Positions 15,767 to 24,298 of a stretch of DNA of 64,000 nt are shown one piece after another. The translations under genes and the position numbers were made by a program. This DNA comes from an uncultured Paracoccaceae bacterium. Lineage in GTDB: Bacteria; Pseudomonadota; Alphaproteobacteria; Rhodobacterales; Rhodobacteraceae. The first letter of the stretch is position 1, and each line of letters starts with the position of its first letter. Under the pieces are notes generated by a model. That model had not been told where the DNA came from, searched no databases, and saw only the letters and a list, made by a program, of their open reading frames with translations. The stretch is from the NCBI GenBank assembly GCA_947501355.1, contig CANMVA010000003.1, forward strand, positions 62,001-126,000. Reading direction: 5' to 3'.

Positions 15767-17221
15767 CTAGACGCCGGTCGCGGGGATACCCGTGCGCTCC
15801 ACAGGGCGCGGCGCGGTCAGGTCTTTCCAGCTCGACAGCGCACGGTTCACAGGCGCATTGCCTTCGCGGGCGACAAATTTGCCGTGGCCTTCCTGCGTGC
15901 GGATTTCACCGTCATGGATGGCGACATGGCCTTTGGTCAGCGTAAAGCGCGGCAGACCGGTCACTTCCTTGCCCTCGAAGACATTGTAATCAATGGCAGA
16001 TTGCTGGGTATCGGCTGTGATCGTCTTTGATTTCTCCGGATCCCAGACAACAAGGTCCGCATCCGCGCCCACTAGAATAGCGCCCTTCTGCGGGTAGCAG
16101 TTCAGGATCTTCGCGATATTGGTGGAGGTCACGGCGACGAACTCATTCAGCGTCAGCCGTCCGGTCTTGACGCCATGGGTCCAGAGCATCGGCATCCGGT
16201 CCTCAAGCCCGCCCGTGCCGTTGGGGATCTTGGTGAAATCGCCCACGCCATAGCGCTTCTGCTCGGTCGTAAATGCACAATGATCCGTCGCCACGACCGA
16301 CAGCGACCCCGCCTGCAAACCCGCCCACAAGCTGTCCTGATGCTGCTTGTTGCGGAAGGGCGGCGACATCACGCGGCGCGCGGCATGGTCCCAATCATCG
16401 TGGAAATACTCGCTCTCATCCAGCGTCAGGTGCTGGATCAAAGGCTCGCCCCAGACGCGCTTGCCCTGCTGACGCGCGCGCCGGATCGCCTCATGGGCTT
16501 CCTCGCAAGACGTGTGGACGACGTAGAGCGGCACCCCCGCCATATCCGCGATCATGATCGCGCGGTTCGTGGCTTCGCCTTCCACTTGCGAGGGGCGCGA
16601 ATACGCGTGCGCCTCTGGCCCCGTGTTGCCTTCCGCGAGCAGCTTGGCGGAGAGCTCTGCAATCACATCGCCATTCTCGGCATGGACCATGGCAACACCG
16701 CCCAGCTCCGACAGGCGCAGGAACGAGGAATAAAGCTCGTCATCATTCACCATCAACGCGCCCTTATAGGCGAGGAAATGTTTGAACGTGGTGATCCCGC
16801 GCTCTTCAATGACGGTCTTCATCTCGTCAAAGACCTGCTCTCCCCACCAGGTCACCGCCATGTGGAATGAGTAATCGCAATTGGCGCGGGTCGATTTGTT
16901 GTCCCACCGCTTGAGCGCATCGAGCAGGCTTTCGCCCGGATTCGGCAGGGCGAAATCCACGACCATCGTGGTGCCCCCCGCCAGCGCCGCCCGCGTCCCG
17001 CTCTCAAAATCATCCGAGGAATAGGTGCCCATAAACGGCATCTCCAGATGCGTATGAGGATCAATCCCACCGGGCATCACATAGCACCCCGTCGCGTCCA
17101 GTTCCTCGTCGCCTTTCAGGTCGGGACCAATCTCGATGATCTTGCCACCGTCGATCAGCACATCCGCCTTGTAGGTCAGATCATGGGTGACAACGGTTCC
17201 GTTCTTAATGACTTTGGTCAT
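15767..17221 (-). CDS. hydA: Dihydropyrimidinase
   Basis: A 484-residue cyclic amidohydrolase opening dihydrouracil or dihydrothymine to N-carbamoyl-beta-amino acids (also 5-substituted hydantoins). Metal ligands are visible as HTH at residues 56-58 and the carboxylated lysine in FKHFLAYKGAL (K153). Later comes VVATDHCAFTTEQK with the catalytic Asp and substrate-binding segment. The ATG at 17221 has an AAAGGAT ribosome-binding site. It lies between the amidohydrolase gene (upstream) and the importer genes (downstream) in one minus-strand operon, giving step two of reductive pyrimidine breakdown. Confidence 0.94.
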   Translation of the reverse strand: MTKVIKNGTVVTHDLTYKADVLIDGGKIIEIGPDLKGDEELDATGCYVMPGGIDPHTHLEMPFMGTYSSDDFESGTRAALAGGTTMVVDFALPNPGESLLDALKRWDNKSTRANCDYSFHMAVTWWGEQVFDEMKTVIEERGITTFKHFLAYKGALMVNDDELYSSFLRLSELGGVAMVHAENGDVIAELSAKLLAEGNTGPEAHAYSRPSQVEGEATNRAIMIADMAGVPLYVVHTSCEEAHEAIRRARQQGKRVWGEPLIQHLTLDESEYFHDDWDHAARRVMSPPFRNKQHQDSLWAGLQAGSLSVVATDHCAFTTEQKRYGVGDFTKIPNGTGGLEDRMPMLWTHGVKTGRLTLNEFVAVTSTNIAKILNCYPQKGAILVGADADLVVWDPEKSKTITADTQQSAIDYNVFEGKEVTGLPRFTLTKGHVAIHDGEIRTQEGHGKFVAREGNAPVNRALSSWKDLTAPRPVERTGIPATGV

Positions 17222-17245
17222 GTCAGATCCTTTCTGGGAGTGTGC

Positions 17246-18493
17246 TCACTCCACAATCTCCGCCGTATTCAGCACCGCGTGCAGCAGCACATCTGTCCCC
17301 GCCTGCGCCCATTCCTTGCTGATTTCTTCGGCCTCGTTATGCGAAAGCCCGTCCACGCAAGGGCACATGATCATCGCCGTCGGGGCCACATCGTTGATCC
17401 AGCACGCGTCATGCCCCGCGCCCGAGACGATATCCATATGGCTATAACCCAGCTCTTCCGCCGCATCGCGCACGGCCGCTACGCAGGTCTCATCGAACGC
17501 GGGCGGGTCGAACTGGCCGACGATATGGCATTCGAACTCCATACCGATCTCGGCGCAAATCTTCGGCGCGCGCTCTTCGAACTCGGCCACCATCGCGTTT
17601 AGCTTGTCCAGCAAATGCGTGCGCATATCGACTGTGAAAACCACCTTCCCCGGAATGATGTTGCGCGAGTTCGGGTAGACGTCGATATGCCCGATCGCGC
17701 CCACCGCATTGGGCTGGTTCTTCATCGCGATCTCATGCACCAGCTCGGTCACCAGCGCCAAACCGCGCCCGGCATTCTTGCGCATCGACATCGGGGTGGA
17801 GCCTGTATGGCTCTCCTTTCCCGTCACCGTGCATTCGATCCAGCGCAGCCCTTGGCCATGGGTGACAACGCCGATCTCCTTGCCCTCGGCCTCCAGGATC
17901 GGGCCCTGCTCGATATGCAGCTCGAACATCGCATGCATGTCGCGCGCACCAACGGCCTCGTCGCCAACCCAGCCAATCCGCTTCAGCTCATCGCCAAAGC
18001 TCTTGCCCTCTGCATCAACGCGCTCATACGCCCAATCCTGCGTGTGTTTCCCGGCAAAAACGCCCGACGACAGCATCGCCGGCGCAAACCGCGTGCCTTC
18101 CTCATTCGTCCAGTTGGTCACGACAATCGGGTGCTTGGTCTTCACGTCCAGATCGTTGAGCGTGCGAAGCACTTCCAACCCGCCAAGCACCCCCAAGACA
18201 CCGTCATACTTGCCGCCCGTGGGCTGCGTATCCAGATGCGAACCCACATAGACCGGCAAAGCATCCGCGTCCGCGCCTTCGCGCGTTGCGAACATATTGC
18301 CCATCGTATCAACGCCCATCGACAGGCCCGCCGCCTCGCACCAGCTTTGAAACAGCGCGCGGCCCTCGGCATCCTCATCGGTCAGGGTCTGGCGATTGTT
18401 GCCGCCTGCAACACCCGGCCCGATCTTGGCCATTTCCATCAGACTGTCCCACAAACGATCCGGATCAATCCGCAGATTCTTGCTGCGATCCAT
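17246..18493 (-). CDS. hyuC: Zn-dependent N-carbamoyl amidohydrolase (beta-ureidopropionase type)
   Basis: A 415-residue M20-family amidohydrolase hydrolysing N-carbamoyl-beta-alanine or related N-carbamoyl amino acids, step three of reductive pyrimidine breakdown. Metal-site motifs are GSHLDTQPTGGKYDGVLGVL, NWTNEEGTRFAPAM and LHIEQGP; near the end is SGAGHDACWIND. The ATG at 18493 follows a GGGAGAAG ribosome-binding site; an ATG 24 bp upstream is in frame but poorer. It is the first gene of the minus-strand operon and is divergent from the RutR-type regulator, with a RutR-like palindrome in between. Confidence 0.92.
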   Translation of the reverse strand: MDRSKNLRIDPDRLWDSLMEMAKIGPGVAGGNNRQTLTDEDAEGRALFQSWCEAAGLSMGVDTMGNMFATREGADADALPVYVGSHLDTQPTGGKYDGVLGVLGGLEVLRTLNDLDVKTKHPIVVTNWTNEEGTRFAPAMLSSGVFAGKHTQDWAYERVDAEGKSFGDELKRIGWVGDEAVGARDMHAMFELHIEQGPILEAEGKEIGVVTHGQGLRWIECTVTGKESHTGSTPMSMRKNAGRGLALVTELVHEIAMKNQPNAVGAIGHIDVYPNSRNIIPGKVVFTVDMRTHLLDKLNAMVAEFEERAPKICAEIGMEFECHIVGQFDPPAFDETCVAAVRDAAEELGYSHMDIVSGAGHDACWINDVAPTAMIMCPCVDGLSHNEAEEISKEWAQAGTDVLLHAVLNTAEIVE

Positions 18494-18585
18494 GCATCTT
18501 CTCCCGACGTGTCGCAAAAGCCCCCAGTGGCGATTCCGCCCTGCCCTCAGCGTGGCGGAGCATCCTTGGAAGGGTCAATCATTTT

Positions 18586-18601
18586 TTGACCATTTGGATA
18601 G
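18586..18601. promoter_or_regulatory. RutR-like operator between hyuC and rutR
   Basis: TTGACCATTTGGATAG has a perfect left half-site and a partial right half-site of the E. coli RutR consensus TTGACCAnnTGGTCAA, recalled from the literature. It lies in the 207-bp divergent gap, 93 bp from the hyuC start and 100 bp from the regulator start, where control of both would be expected. Confidence 0.6.
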
Positions 18602-18700
18602 AAATGCAGCAGACCGCCCAGAAAATGCTTGAGACATGCGCACCCGTCTCGCACATTTGAGCGCAGGCACCGCGCCCCGCGCTGCCGTGAAAGGACCTGG

Positions 18701-19342
18701 ATGACGACCGCCCCTGCCCAACCTAAGAAAGAGACGCGGATCCAGCGTCAAAAGCGCGAAGTCATCCTTGAGGCCGCCCTCGATGTTTTTGCCGTGCACG
18801 GGCTGCGCGGCGCGACGCTGGATAAAATCGCTGCCGCTGCGGGCATGTCGAAACCCCATGTGGTCTACTATTTCGGCAGCAAGGACGCGATTTATACGAC
18901 CCTGCTGGAAAGCCTTCTGGAGCTTTGGATCAGCCCGTTGAAAGACCTCTCGCCCAAGGGAGATCCGATGACGGAAATCCTGACCTATATGCGCCGCAAA
19001 CTGCAGATGTCGCGGGATATGGCACGGGAAAGCAAGCTCTTCGCGACGGAGATTTTGCACGGCGCGCCGCGCACCGCAGACACGCTGTCGGGCGATCTCA
19101 AAGCGCTGGTCGACGAGAAAGCCACCATCATCGCAGCGTGGAGCGACGAGGGTAAGCTGGCCCCACTGGACCCACATCACCTGATCTTTTCGATCTGGGC
19201 CATGACGCAGCACTACGCCGATTTCGACATTCAGGTCCGCGCGATCCTGAAGCCCACCCGCAAGAACGATGTCTTTGACGAAGCAGAGGCTTTTTTGACC
19301 GCGCTTTTCAGCCGCTCTCTTCGTCCCGAAGCAGCAGAATAA
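18701..19342 (+). CDS. rutR: RutR-type TetR family pyrimidine regulator
   Basis: A 213-residue TetR-family repressor closely patterned on RutR, which binds uracil or thymine and controls pyrimidine degradation. The DNA-binding part has VILEAALDVFAVHGLRGATL and AAGMSKPHVVYYFGSKDAIY. The C-terminal domain shares long strings with RutR: SGDLKALVDEKATIIAAW, GKLAPLDPHHLIFSIWA and TQHYADFDIQV. The ATG at 18701 has an AAAGGA ribosome-binding site. It diverges from hyuC and its 3' end overlaps the EamA gene by 35 bp. RutR-like palindromes near hyuC and preT support a local role. Confidence 0.92.
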   Translation: MTTAPAQPKKETRIQRQKREVILEAALDVFAVHGLRGATLDKIAAAAGMSKPHVVYYFGSKDAIYTTLLESLLELWISPLKDLSPKGDPMTEILTYMRRKLQMSRDMARESKLFATEILHGAPRTADTLSGDLKALVDEKATIIAAWSDEGKLAPLDPHHLIFSIWAMTQHYADFDIQVRAILKPTRKNDVFDEAEAFLTALFSRSLRPEAAE

Positions 19343-20165
19343 GCGCCAGAACCGTGCCTGCAATCCCGAACAGAATTGCCGTGGCAGGGCGTGCGCCGTG
19401 GAACAAAAGCTCCCACATCACGACCCAGCTGGGCACTAGATAGGTATAGGCCATCACCTTGCTCCCCGGCAGGCGTTTGCTGGCATATTGCACAAGAAAG
19501 AACGTCACCGCCGTGGTGACCACCGCCAGATACAGCAGCACGAGCCAGACCAGTCCAGGCAGTTCTGCGTAAGGCACGGCGACCAGATCGCGTATCCCGT
19601 AGACGCCCGCCACGATCAAGGCACCCGCGGTCGTGCCGAGAGCCGCCTGCAAGGGCGAGACATCCTCCAGCAGCTTGCGCGACAGGCTTGGCACCGCGCC
19701 GTGGGCGAGCGCACCGAGTGTAAAGATCGCCTCCCCCGCCCCGATTTCGAACCGCATCAGCGCCGCGAAATCTGCGCGAAAGATGACCCAGATCGCGCCG
19801 CAGGCCCCGATGCTTAACGCAGCAAATGTGGCGAGGCTGGTGCGTTGCGAAAGCAGCAAATACCCAAAGCCCGTCGCCAGCAATGGCGTCAGCGTAAAGA
19901 CCGCCGCTGTGGACACGGCAGTGGTCAGGCGCAAGGCCTCGAACATCGTGATGAAGTAGACGGCCATGCAGCCGCCGATCAGCAAAAACCGCCAGAACCG
20001 CCGAAAGGCCGGCGCGATGTCCACCCCGAACGCGCGCGCCACGGCCAACATCACAAGGCTCGCCAACGCAAAGCGCAGCGTCATCAGCGCCGCGGGCGGA
20101 ATGTCCTGCGCGATCAGATGTCCCAAGGAAAAAGACAGCGACACCAAAAGCGAAAACAGGAGCAT
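19308..20165 (-). CDS. EamA-family (DMT) transporter
   Basis: A 285-residue membrane protein with ten predicted hydrophobic segments in two EamA repeats, of the drug/metabolite transporter superfamily. It starts at MLLFSLLVSLSFSLGHLIAQ, with the first membrane helix at the N-terminus as usual; longer in-frame starts would overlap preA. It follows preA by 41 bp on the same strand, so it is probably co-transcribed with preTA. By context it may move a pyrimidine or a breakdown product such as beta-alanine, but the family gives no substrate. Confidence 0.78.
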   Translation of the reverse strand: MLLFSLLVSLSFSLGHLIAQDIPPAALMTLRFALASLVMLAVARAFGVDIAPAFRRFWRFLLIGGCMAVYFITMFEALRLTTAVSTAAVFTLTPLLATGFGYLLLSQRTSLATFAALSIGACGAIWVIFRADFAALMRFEIGAGEAIFTLGALAHGAVPSLSRKLLEDVSPLQAALGTTAGALIVAGVYGIRDLVAVPYAELPGLVWLVLLYLAVVTTAVTFFLVQYASKRLPGSKVMAYTYLVPSWVVMWELLFHGARPATAILFGIAGTVLALILLLRDEESG

Positions 20166-20205
20166 CGCCAGATGCCCCTGCCCCGCCCCCGATAAAGAGG
20201 CCGTC

Positions 20206-21510
20206 TTACTCAGCAGCGGTCGCACTCGGATTGTTGGGATGCACTGTCCAATTGGCAGGCTCTTCCTCGACCGTTTTGCCGGTGCGTTCATCGACCGCAC
20301 CGGGGGTCAGCGTTTCCATGGTGATGCAGTCCTCTACCGGGCAGACATTGACGCAGAGGTTGCAGGCAACGCACTCGTCATCCATCACCTCAAACACCCG
20401 ATCCGGCGACATCGAAATCGCCTGATGGGAGGTGTCCTCACACGCTGCATAACAGCGCCCGCATTTGATGCAGGCATCCTGATCAATGCGCGCCTTGGTG
20501 ACGTAGTTGAGGTTGAGATACTGCCAATCGGTGACATTCGGCACCGCACGGCCCACCACGTCCTCAACACGCGTATGGCCCTGCTCGTCCATCCATTGCG
20601 ACAGGCCCGAGACCATTTCTTGCACGATCTTGAAGCCGTAGGTCATTGCCGCCGTGCAGACCTGCACGTTGCCCGCCCCCAGCGCGATGAACTCGGCCGC
20701 GTCGCGCCATGTCGTCACCCCGCCAATGCCCGAAATCGGCAAGCCGTGGGTCGTGGGATTACGCGCAATCTCGGCCACCATGTTCAGGGCAATCGGCTTC
20801 ACCGCAGGGCCGCAATAGCCGCCATGGGTGCCTTTACCGTCAATCATCGGCTCGGGCGACATCGTGTCGAGGTTCACCGAGGTGATCGAGTTGATCGTAT
20901 TGATCAGGCTCACCGCATCCGCGCCTCCATCCTTGGCCGCCTGCGCAGGACCCAGAATGTTGGTCACATTCGGCGTCAGCTTGACGATCACGGGCAGATC
21001 GGTGGTTTCCTTGCACCAGCGCGTCACCATCTCGATATATTCGGGGACCTGACCCACGGCCGATCCCATGCCCCGCTCGGCCATGCCATGGGGGCAGCCG
21101 AAGTTCAGCTCGAACCCATCGCAGCCCGTCTCGGCAATGCGCGGCAAGATCTCTTTCCACGCCGCTTCCTCGCAAGGCACCATGACCGACGCAATCAGCG
21201 CGCGGTCCGGATAATCCTTCTTCACGCGGGTCATCTCATCCAGATTGACCTGCAACGGGCGGTCCGTAATCAGCTCGATATTATTAAGCCCCAACAAGCG
21301 CCGATCCGCCCCCCAAACCGCGCCATAGCGCGGCCCGTTGACGTTCACGATGGGCGGCCCGTCCTCGCCCAGGGTCTTCCAGACCACGCCGCCCCAGCCT
21401 GCTTCAAACGCGCGGCGGACGTTGTATTCCTTGTCCGTCGGCGGCGCGGACGCCAGCCAGAACGGGTTCGGAGACGTAATTCCACAGAAGGTTGTCGTCA
21501 GATCAGCCAT
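20206..21510 (-). CDS. preA: NAD-dependent dihydropyrimidine dehydrogenase subunit PreA
   Basis: A 434-residue flavoprotein subunit reducing uracil or thymine to the dihydro form, step one of the reductive pathway. The N-terminal TIM-barrel FMN domain resembles dihydroorotate dehydrogenase: FCGITSPNPFWLASAPPTDK, ELNFGCPHGMAERGMGSAVGQ with the active-site Cys region, and ISGIGGVTTWRDAAEF. The C-terminal ferredoxin domain has two 4Fe-4S motifs, CIKCGRCYAAC and CVACNLCVNVC. The start overlaps the preT stop by one base (TGATG), so the two subunits are coupled. Confidence 0.95.
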   Translation of the reverse strand: MADLTTTFCGITSPNPFWLASAPPTDKEYNVRRAFEAGWGGVVWKTLGEDGPPIVNVNGPRYGAVWGADRRLLGLNNIELITDRPLQVNLDEMTRVKKDYPDRALIASVMVPCEEAAWKEILPRIAETGCDGFELNFGCPHGMAERGMGSAVGQVPEYIEMVTRWCKETTDLPVIVKLTPNVTNILGPAQAAKDGGADAVSLINTINSITSVNLDTMSPEPMIDGKGTHGGYCGPAVKPIALNMVAEIARNPTTHGLPISGIGGVTTWRDAAEFIALGAGNVQVCTAAMTYGFKIVQEMVSGLSQWMDEQGHTRVEDVVGRAVPNVTDWQYLNLNYVTKARIDQDACIKCGRCYAACEDTSHQAISMSPDRVFEVMDDECVACNLCVNVCPVEDCITMETLTPGAVDERTGKTVEEEPANWTVHPNNPSATAAE

Positions 21511-22850
21511 CAGCTTGCTCCTGCTAGCGTTGCATGAATATCCAGCGCCGCATCGCGCCCTTCGGCCACCGCCGTCACAGTTAGGTCATCGCCCCCGGCG
21601 GCACAATCGCCGCCAGCCCAGACACCCGCCACGCTGGTGCGCCCGGCCCCGTCTACGGCGATCTTGCGCCCGTCCAGTTTCAGCGCCTCTGGCGTCTCAG
21701 CCAGCGTCTGCCCGATTGCCTTGAAGACCTGATCGGCAGGCAAGGTGAAGGTCTCATCCGTCACCACCAGCTTGCCATCCCTGGCCTCGGTATAGGCAAA
21801 GGTCACACCGCTTAGCGCGCCATTGCCCTCGATCCCCACAGGCGCGGCATTGCACACAATCCGCACACCCTTTTGCTGCGCAAGGTCCTGCTCATATTTG
21901 GAGGCTGACATCGCCTCCTGCCCGCGCCGATAAACGATGGTGACCTCCTCGGCCCCAAGAAGTTTCGACTGCACGGCGGCATCCACAGCCGTCATACCGC
22001 CGCCGATCACCACGACACGGCGGCCCACAGGCAGCGCCGTCAGGTCCTCCGCCTGCCGCAAATCGGCAATAAACGCGACCGCATCGGTGACATGGTCGGC
22101 CTCTTCACCCTCCAGCGACAGCGCGTTCACACCGCCCAGCCCCATGCCCAGAAACACCGCGTCAAAGTCATCCTGCAGCCCGCTCAGCGACAGCCCGTCG
22201 CCCAACGCCTGCTCATACCGGATCTCGATCCCTCCGATCTGCAACAACCAGTCGAGCTCTCTCTGCGCGAAATCTTCGGTCGATTTGTAGGCCGCAATCC
22301 CAAACTCATTTAGCCCGCCCCCCTTGGCGCGCGCTTCAAAGATCACGACATCATGCCCATGCATCGCCAAGCGATGCGCACAAGCCAGACCCGCCGGCCC
22401 CGCGCCCACAACAGCCACGGTCTTGCCAGTCGCCTCCGTCCGCGTAAACGGATGCACGTCCTTCTCCATCAGGATATCCGTCGCATGGCGCTGCAACCGT
22501 CCGATTTCCACCGGCTTGCCTTCCGCCGCTTCCCGCACGCAAGCCTGTTCGCAGAGCGTCTCTGTCGGACAGACCCGCGCGCACATGCCACCCAAGATGT
22601 TTTGCTCCAAGATCGTCTCGGCAGCCCCCTCCGGCGTGCCGGTCGCGATCTGACGAATGAACAATGGAATATCAATCGCTGTAGGACAGGCGGTGATGCA
22701 CGGCGCGTCATGGCAAAAATAGCACCGATCTGCCGCCACCATCGCTTCATGAGGCGCATAGGCCGGATGCAAATCGCTAAAGTTCGCTTCGACGGTATCC
22801 TGGCTCACCCGCCCCGCTGCGACACCAGACGCCCTCAGATGCTCTGTCAT
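21510..22850 (-). CDS. preT: NAD-dependent dihydropyrimidine dehydrogenase subunit PreT
   Basis: A 446-residue glutamate-synthase-small-subunit-like FAD/NAD(P)H protein that passes electrons to PreA. The N-terminal Fe-S part reads CYFCHDAPCITACPTAIDIP and MCARVCPTETLCEQACV. The FAD-binding motif is VAVVGAGPAGLACAHRLA and the NAD-binding motif VVVIGGGMTAVDAAVQS. The C-terminus has AGGDCAAGGDDLTVTAVAEGRDAA. It is the first gene of the preT-preA-eamA operon; a strong RutR-like palindrome lies 53 bp upstream. Confidence 0.95.
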   Translation of the reverse strand: MTEHLRASGVAAGRVSQDTVEANFSDLHPAYAPHEAMVAADRCYFCHDAPCITACPTAIDIPLFIRQIATGTPEGAAETILEQNILGGMCARVCPTETLCEQACVREAAEGKPVEIGRLQRHATDILMEKDVHPFTRTEATGKTVAVVGAGPAGLACAHRLAMHGHDVVIFEARAKGGGLNEFGIAAYKSTEDFAQRELDWLLQIGGIEIRYEQALGDGLSLSGLQDDFDAVFLGMGLGGVNALSLEGEEADHVTDAVAFIADLRQAEDLTALPVGRRVVVIGGGMTAVDAAVQSKLLGAEEVTIVYRRGQEAMSASKYEQDLAQQKGVRIVCNAAPVGIEGNGALSGVTFAYTEARDGKLVVTDETFTLPADQVFKAIGQTLAETPEALKLDGRKIAVDGAGRTSVAGVWAGGDCAAGGDDLTVTAVAEGRDAALDIHATLAGAS

Positions 22851-22902
22851 GGCTGATTCCTGTTGCTAGACCTTTTCGCAAGTGAAGCACGGAATTCAAT
22901 TT

Positions 22903-22918
22903 CTGACCATATGGTTAA
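22903..22918. promoter_or_regulatory. RutR-like operator upstream of preT
   Basis: CTGACCATATGGTTAA matches the RutR consensus TTGACCAnnTGGTCAA at 12 of 14 defined positions. It lies in the AT-rich gap before preT (start 22850), a likely promoter region. Confidence 0.7.
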
Positions 22919-23109
22919 ATTTTTGAGGGGTGTTTTTCTCGGTATTATGCTGAACGATGCTTAATTTTAAGACAGTGGTTCGATTTGAGAATTTGCCCAA
23001 CCTGAACAAACACAAACCGTTCTCATGTCGGTTTTAACGCCCACTAACGTTGAGACCTTTCGTTTGAGGACCATAACGTATTATCGTCCTCCAGTCGACG
23101 TGACAGACA

Positions 23110-24195
23110 TTAAACGAGGCCGTATTTGACCCCATATCCATGTATTGCTTGAGCCACACGTTGTGATGCACGACCGCCTCCAAAAAGCTCCGCATCGTCA
23201 GTTACTGTGGCATTTATCTGCTCAGACACCGCAGAAATGATTTGGTCGCTATCGCCACCTGCAAGCTTATTCGCCCCAATCTCGAGCAGCTCGACCCATT
23301 CGGTGTCCGCTCTCAGGACAACACCTGGCTTACCAAAGAAAAAGCCCTCTTTCTGAACGCCGCCGCTGTCTGTCGCTACTATTGAGCAGGCCTTAAGAAG
23401 TCCAAGAAAGTCCAAATACCCAACGGGCTCGATCAAATCGACATTGAAGACTAAGCCGTTTTCTTCGGCAATTCGCTTAGTGCGAGGATGTATTGGCAGG
23501 ACAACGCGAGCAATGTGATTATGGATATGATTGAATGCTGTCACGATATCCGCCAAGCGCGAGAGGTCGTTGGTATTTTCGGCCCGGTGAACCGTCGCCA
23601 AAACAAAACCAGTTTGTTTCTTTAGGTATTTTGGCCATGTCGCGTTGTCTGCAAATAGCATGGCGCTGTCATGCATAACATCGCCGATCCACTCGATGTA
23701 AACTTCGCGATCATCGAACCCTTCTTTGGACAACTGCTCGATCGCGCCTTTCATAGGGCAGAAAAGCAGCTTGCTTAGGTTATCCGTCAGGATCCTGTTC
23801 ATTTCCTCCGGCATCGTCATATTGAAGCTGCGTGCACCTGCTTCGACATGTGCAACCGGTATCAGCAGTTTTGCGGCGGCAAGCGCCCCCGCCAAAGTTG
23901 TGTTGGTATCCCCATATACAAGCACCATGTCAGGTTTTTCACTGAGCAAGACTCGTTCGATTTCGACAAGCATTAAACCAGTCATCTCACCGTGGGAGCT
24001 TCCCTGCACATTCAGCATGTAATCAGGTGTCGGAATGCCCAGCTCATCAAAAAAGATCGTCGACATGTTGTCATCATAATGCTGTCCGGTGTGGACCATG
24101 ACTTCCGTAATATGCGGATAGTCTTGTAGAGCTCTGCTCACCACTGACGCTTTGATGAATTGTGGGCGCGCTCCTACAACAGTTACGAGTTTCAT
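23110..24195 (-). CDS. wecB: Non-hydrolysing UDP-N-acetylglucosamine 2-epimerase (WecB/WbpI type)
   Basis: A 361-residue epimerase: MKLVTVVGARPQFIKASVVS, HTGQHYDDNMS, VYGDTNTTLAGALAA, HVEAGARSFNMTMPEEMNR and ATDSGGVQKEGFF are family hallmarks. The string GDVMHDSAM and the presence of WbpA/B/E-type genes nearby suggest that it could act as WbpI, making UDP-ManNAc3NAcA from UDP-GlcNAc3NAcA, rather than on plain UDP-GlcNAc. The ATG at 24195 is used; a TTG 18 bp earlier is in frame. It marks the start of the lower-GC polysaccharide island and is divergent from an ABC exporter gene. Confidence 0.9.
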   Translation of the reverse strand: MKLVTVVGARPQFIKASVVSRALQDYPHITEVMVHTGQHYDDNMSTIFFDELGIPTPDYMLNVQGSSHGEMTGLMLVEIERVLLSEKPDMVLVYGDTNTTLAGALAAAKLLIPVAHVEAGARSFNMTMPEEMNRILTDNLSKLLFCPMKGAIEQLSKEGFDDREVYIEWIGDVMHDSAMLFADNATWPKYLKKQTGFVLATVHRAENTNDLSRLADIVTAFNHIHNHIARVVLPIHPRTKRIAEENGLVFNVDLIEPVGYLDFLGLLKACSIVATDSGGVQKEGFFFGKPGVVLRADTEWVELLEIGANKLAGGDSDQIISAVSEQINATVTDDAELFGGGRASQRVAQAIHGYGVKYGLV

Positions 24196-24298
24196 CCGTG
24201 GACACTCCTTCAAGATTTTCCATAAACAGAGCCTGAAACTCGCAATGGGGTTTATCTTCGGTTTTGCAACTGAAGTGCAGCAGGTTTATAGGCTGTCT

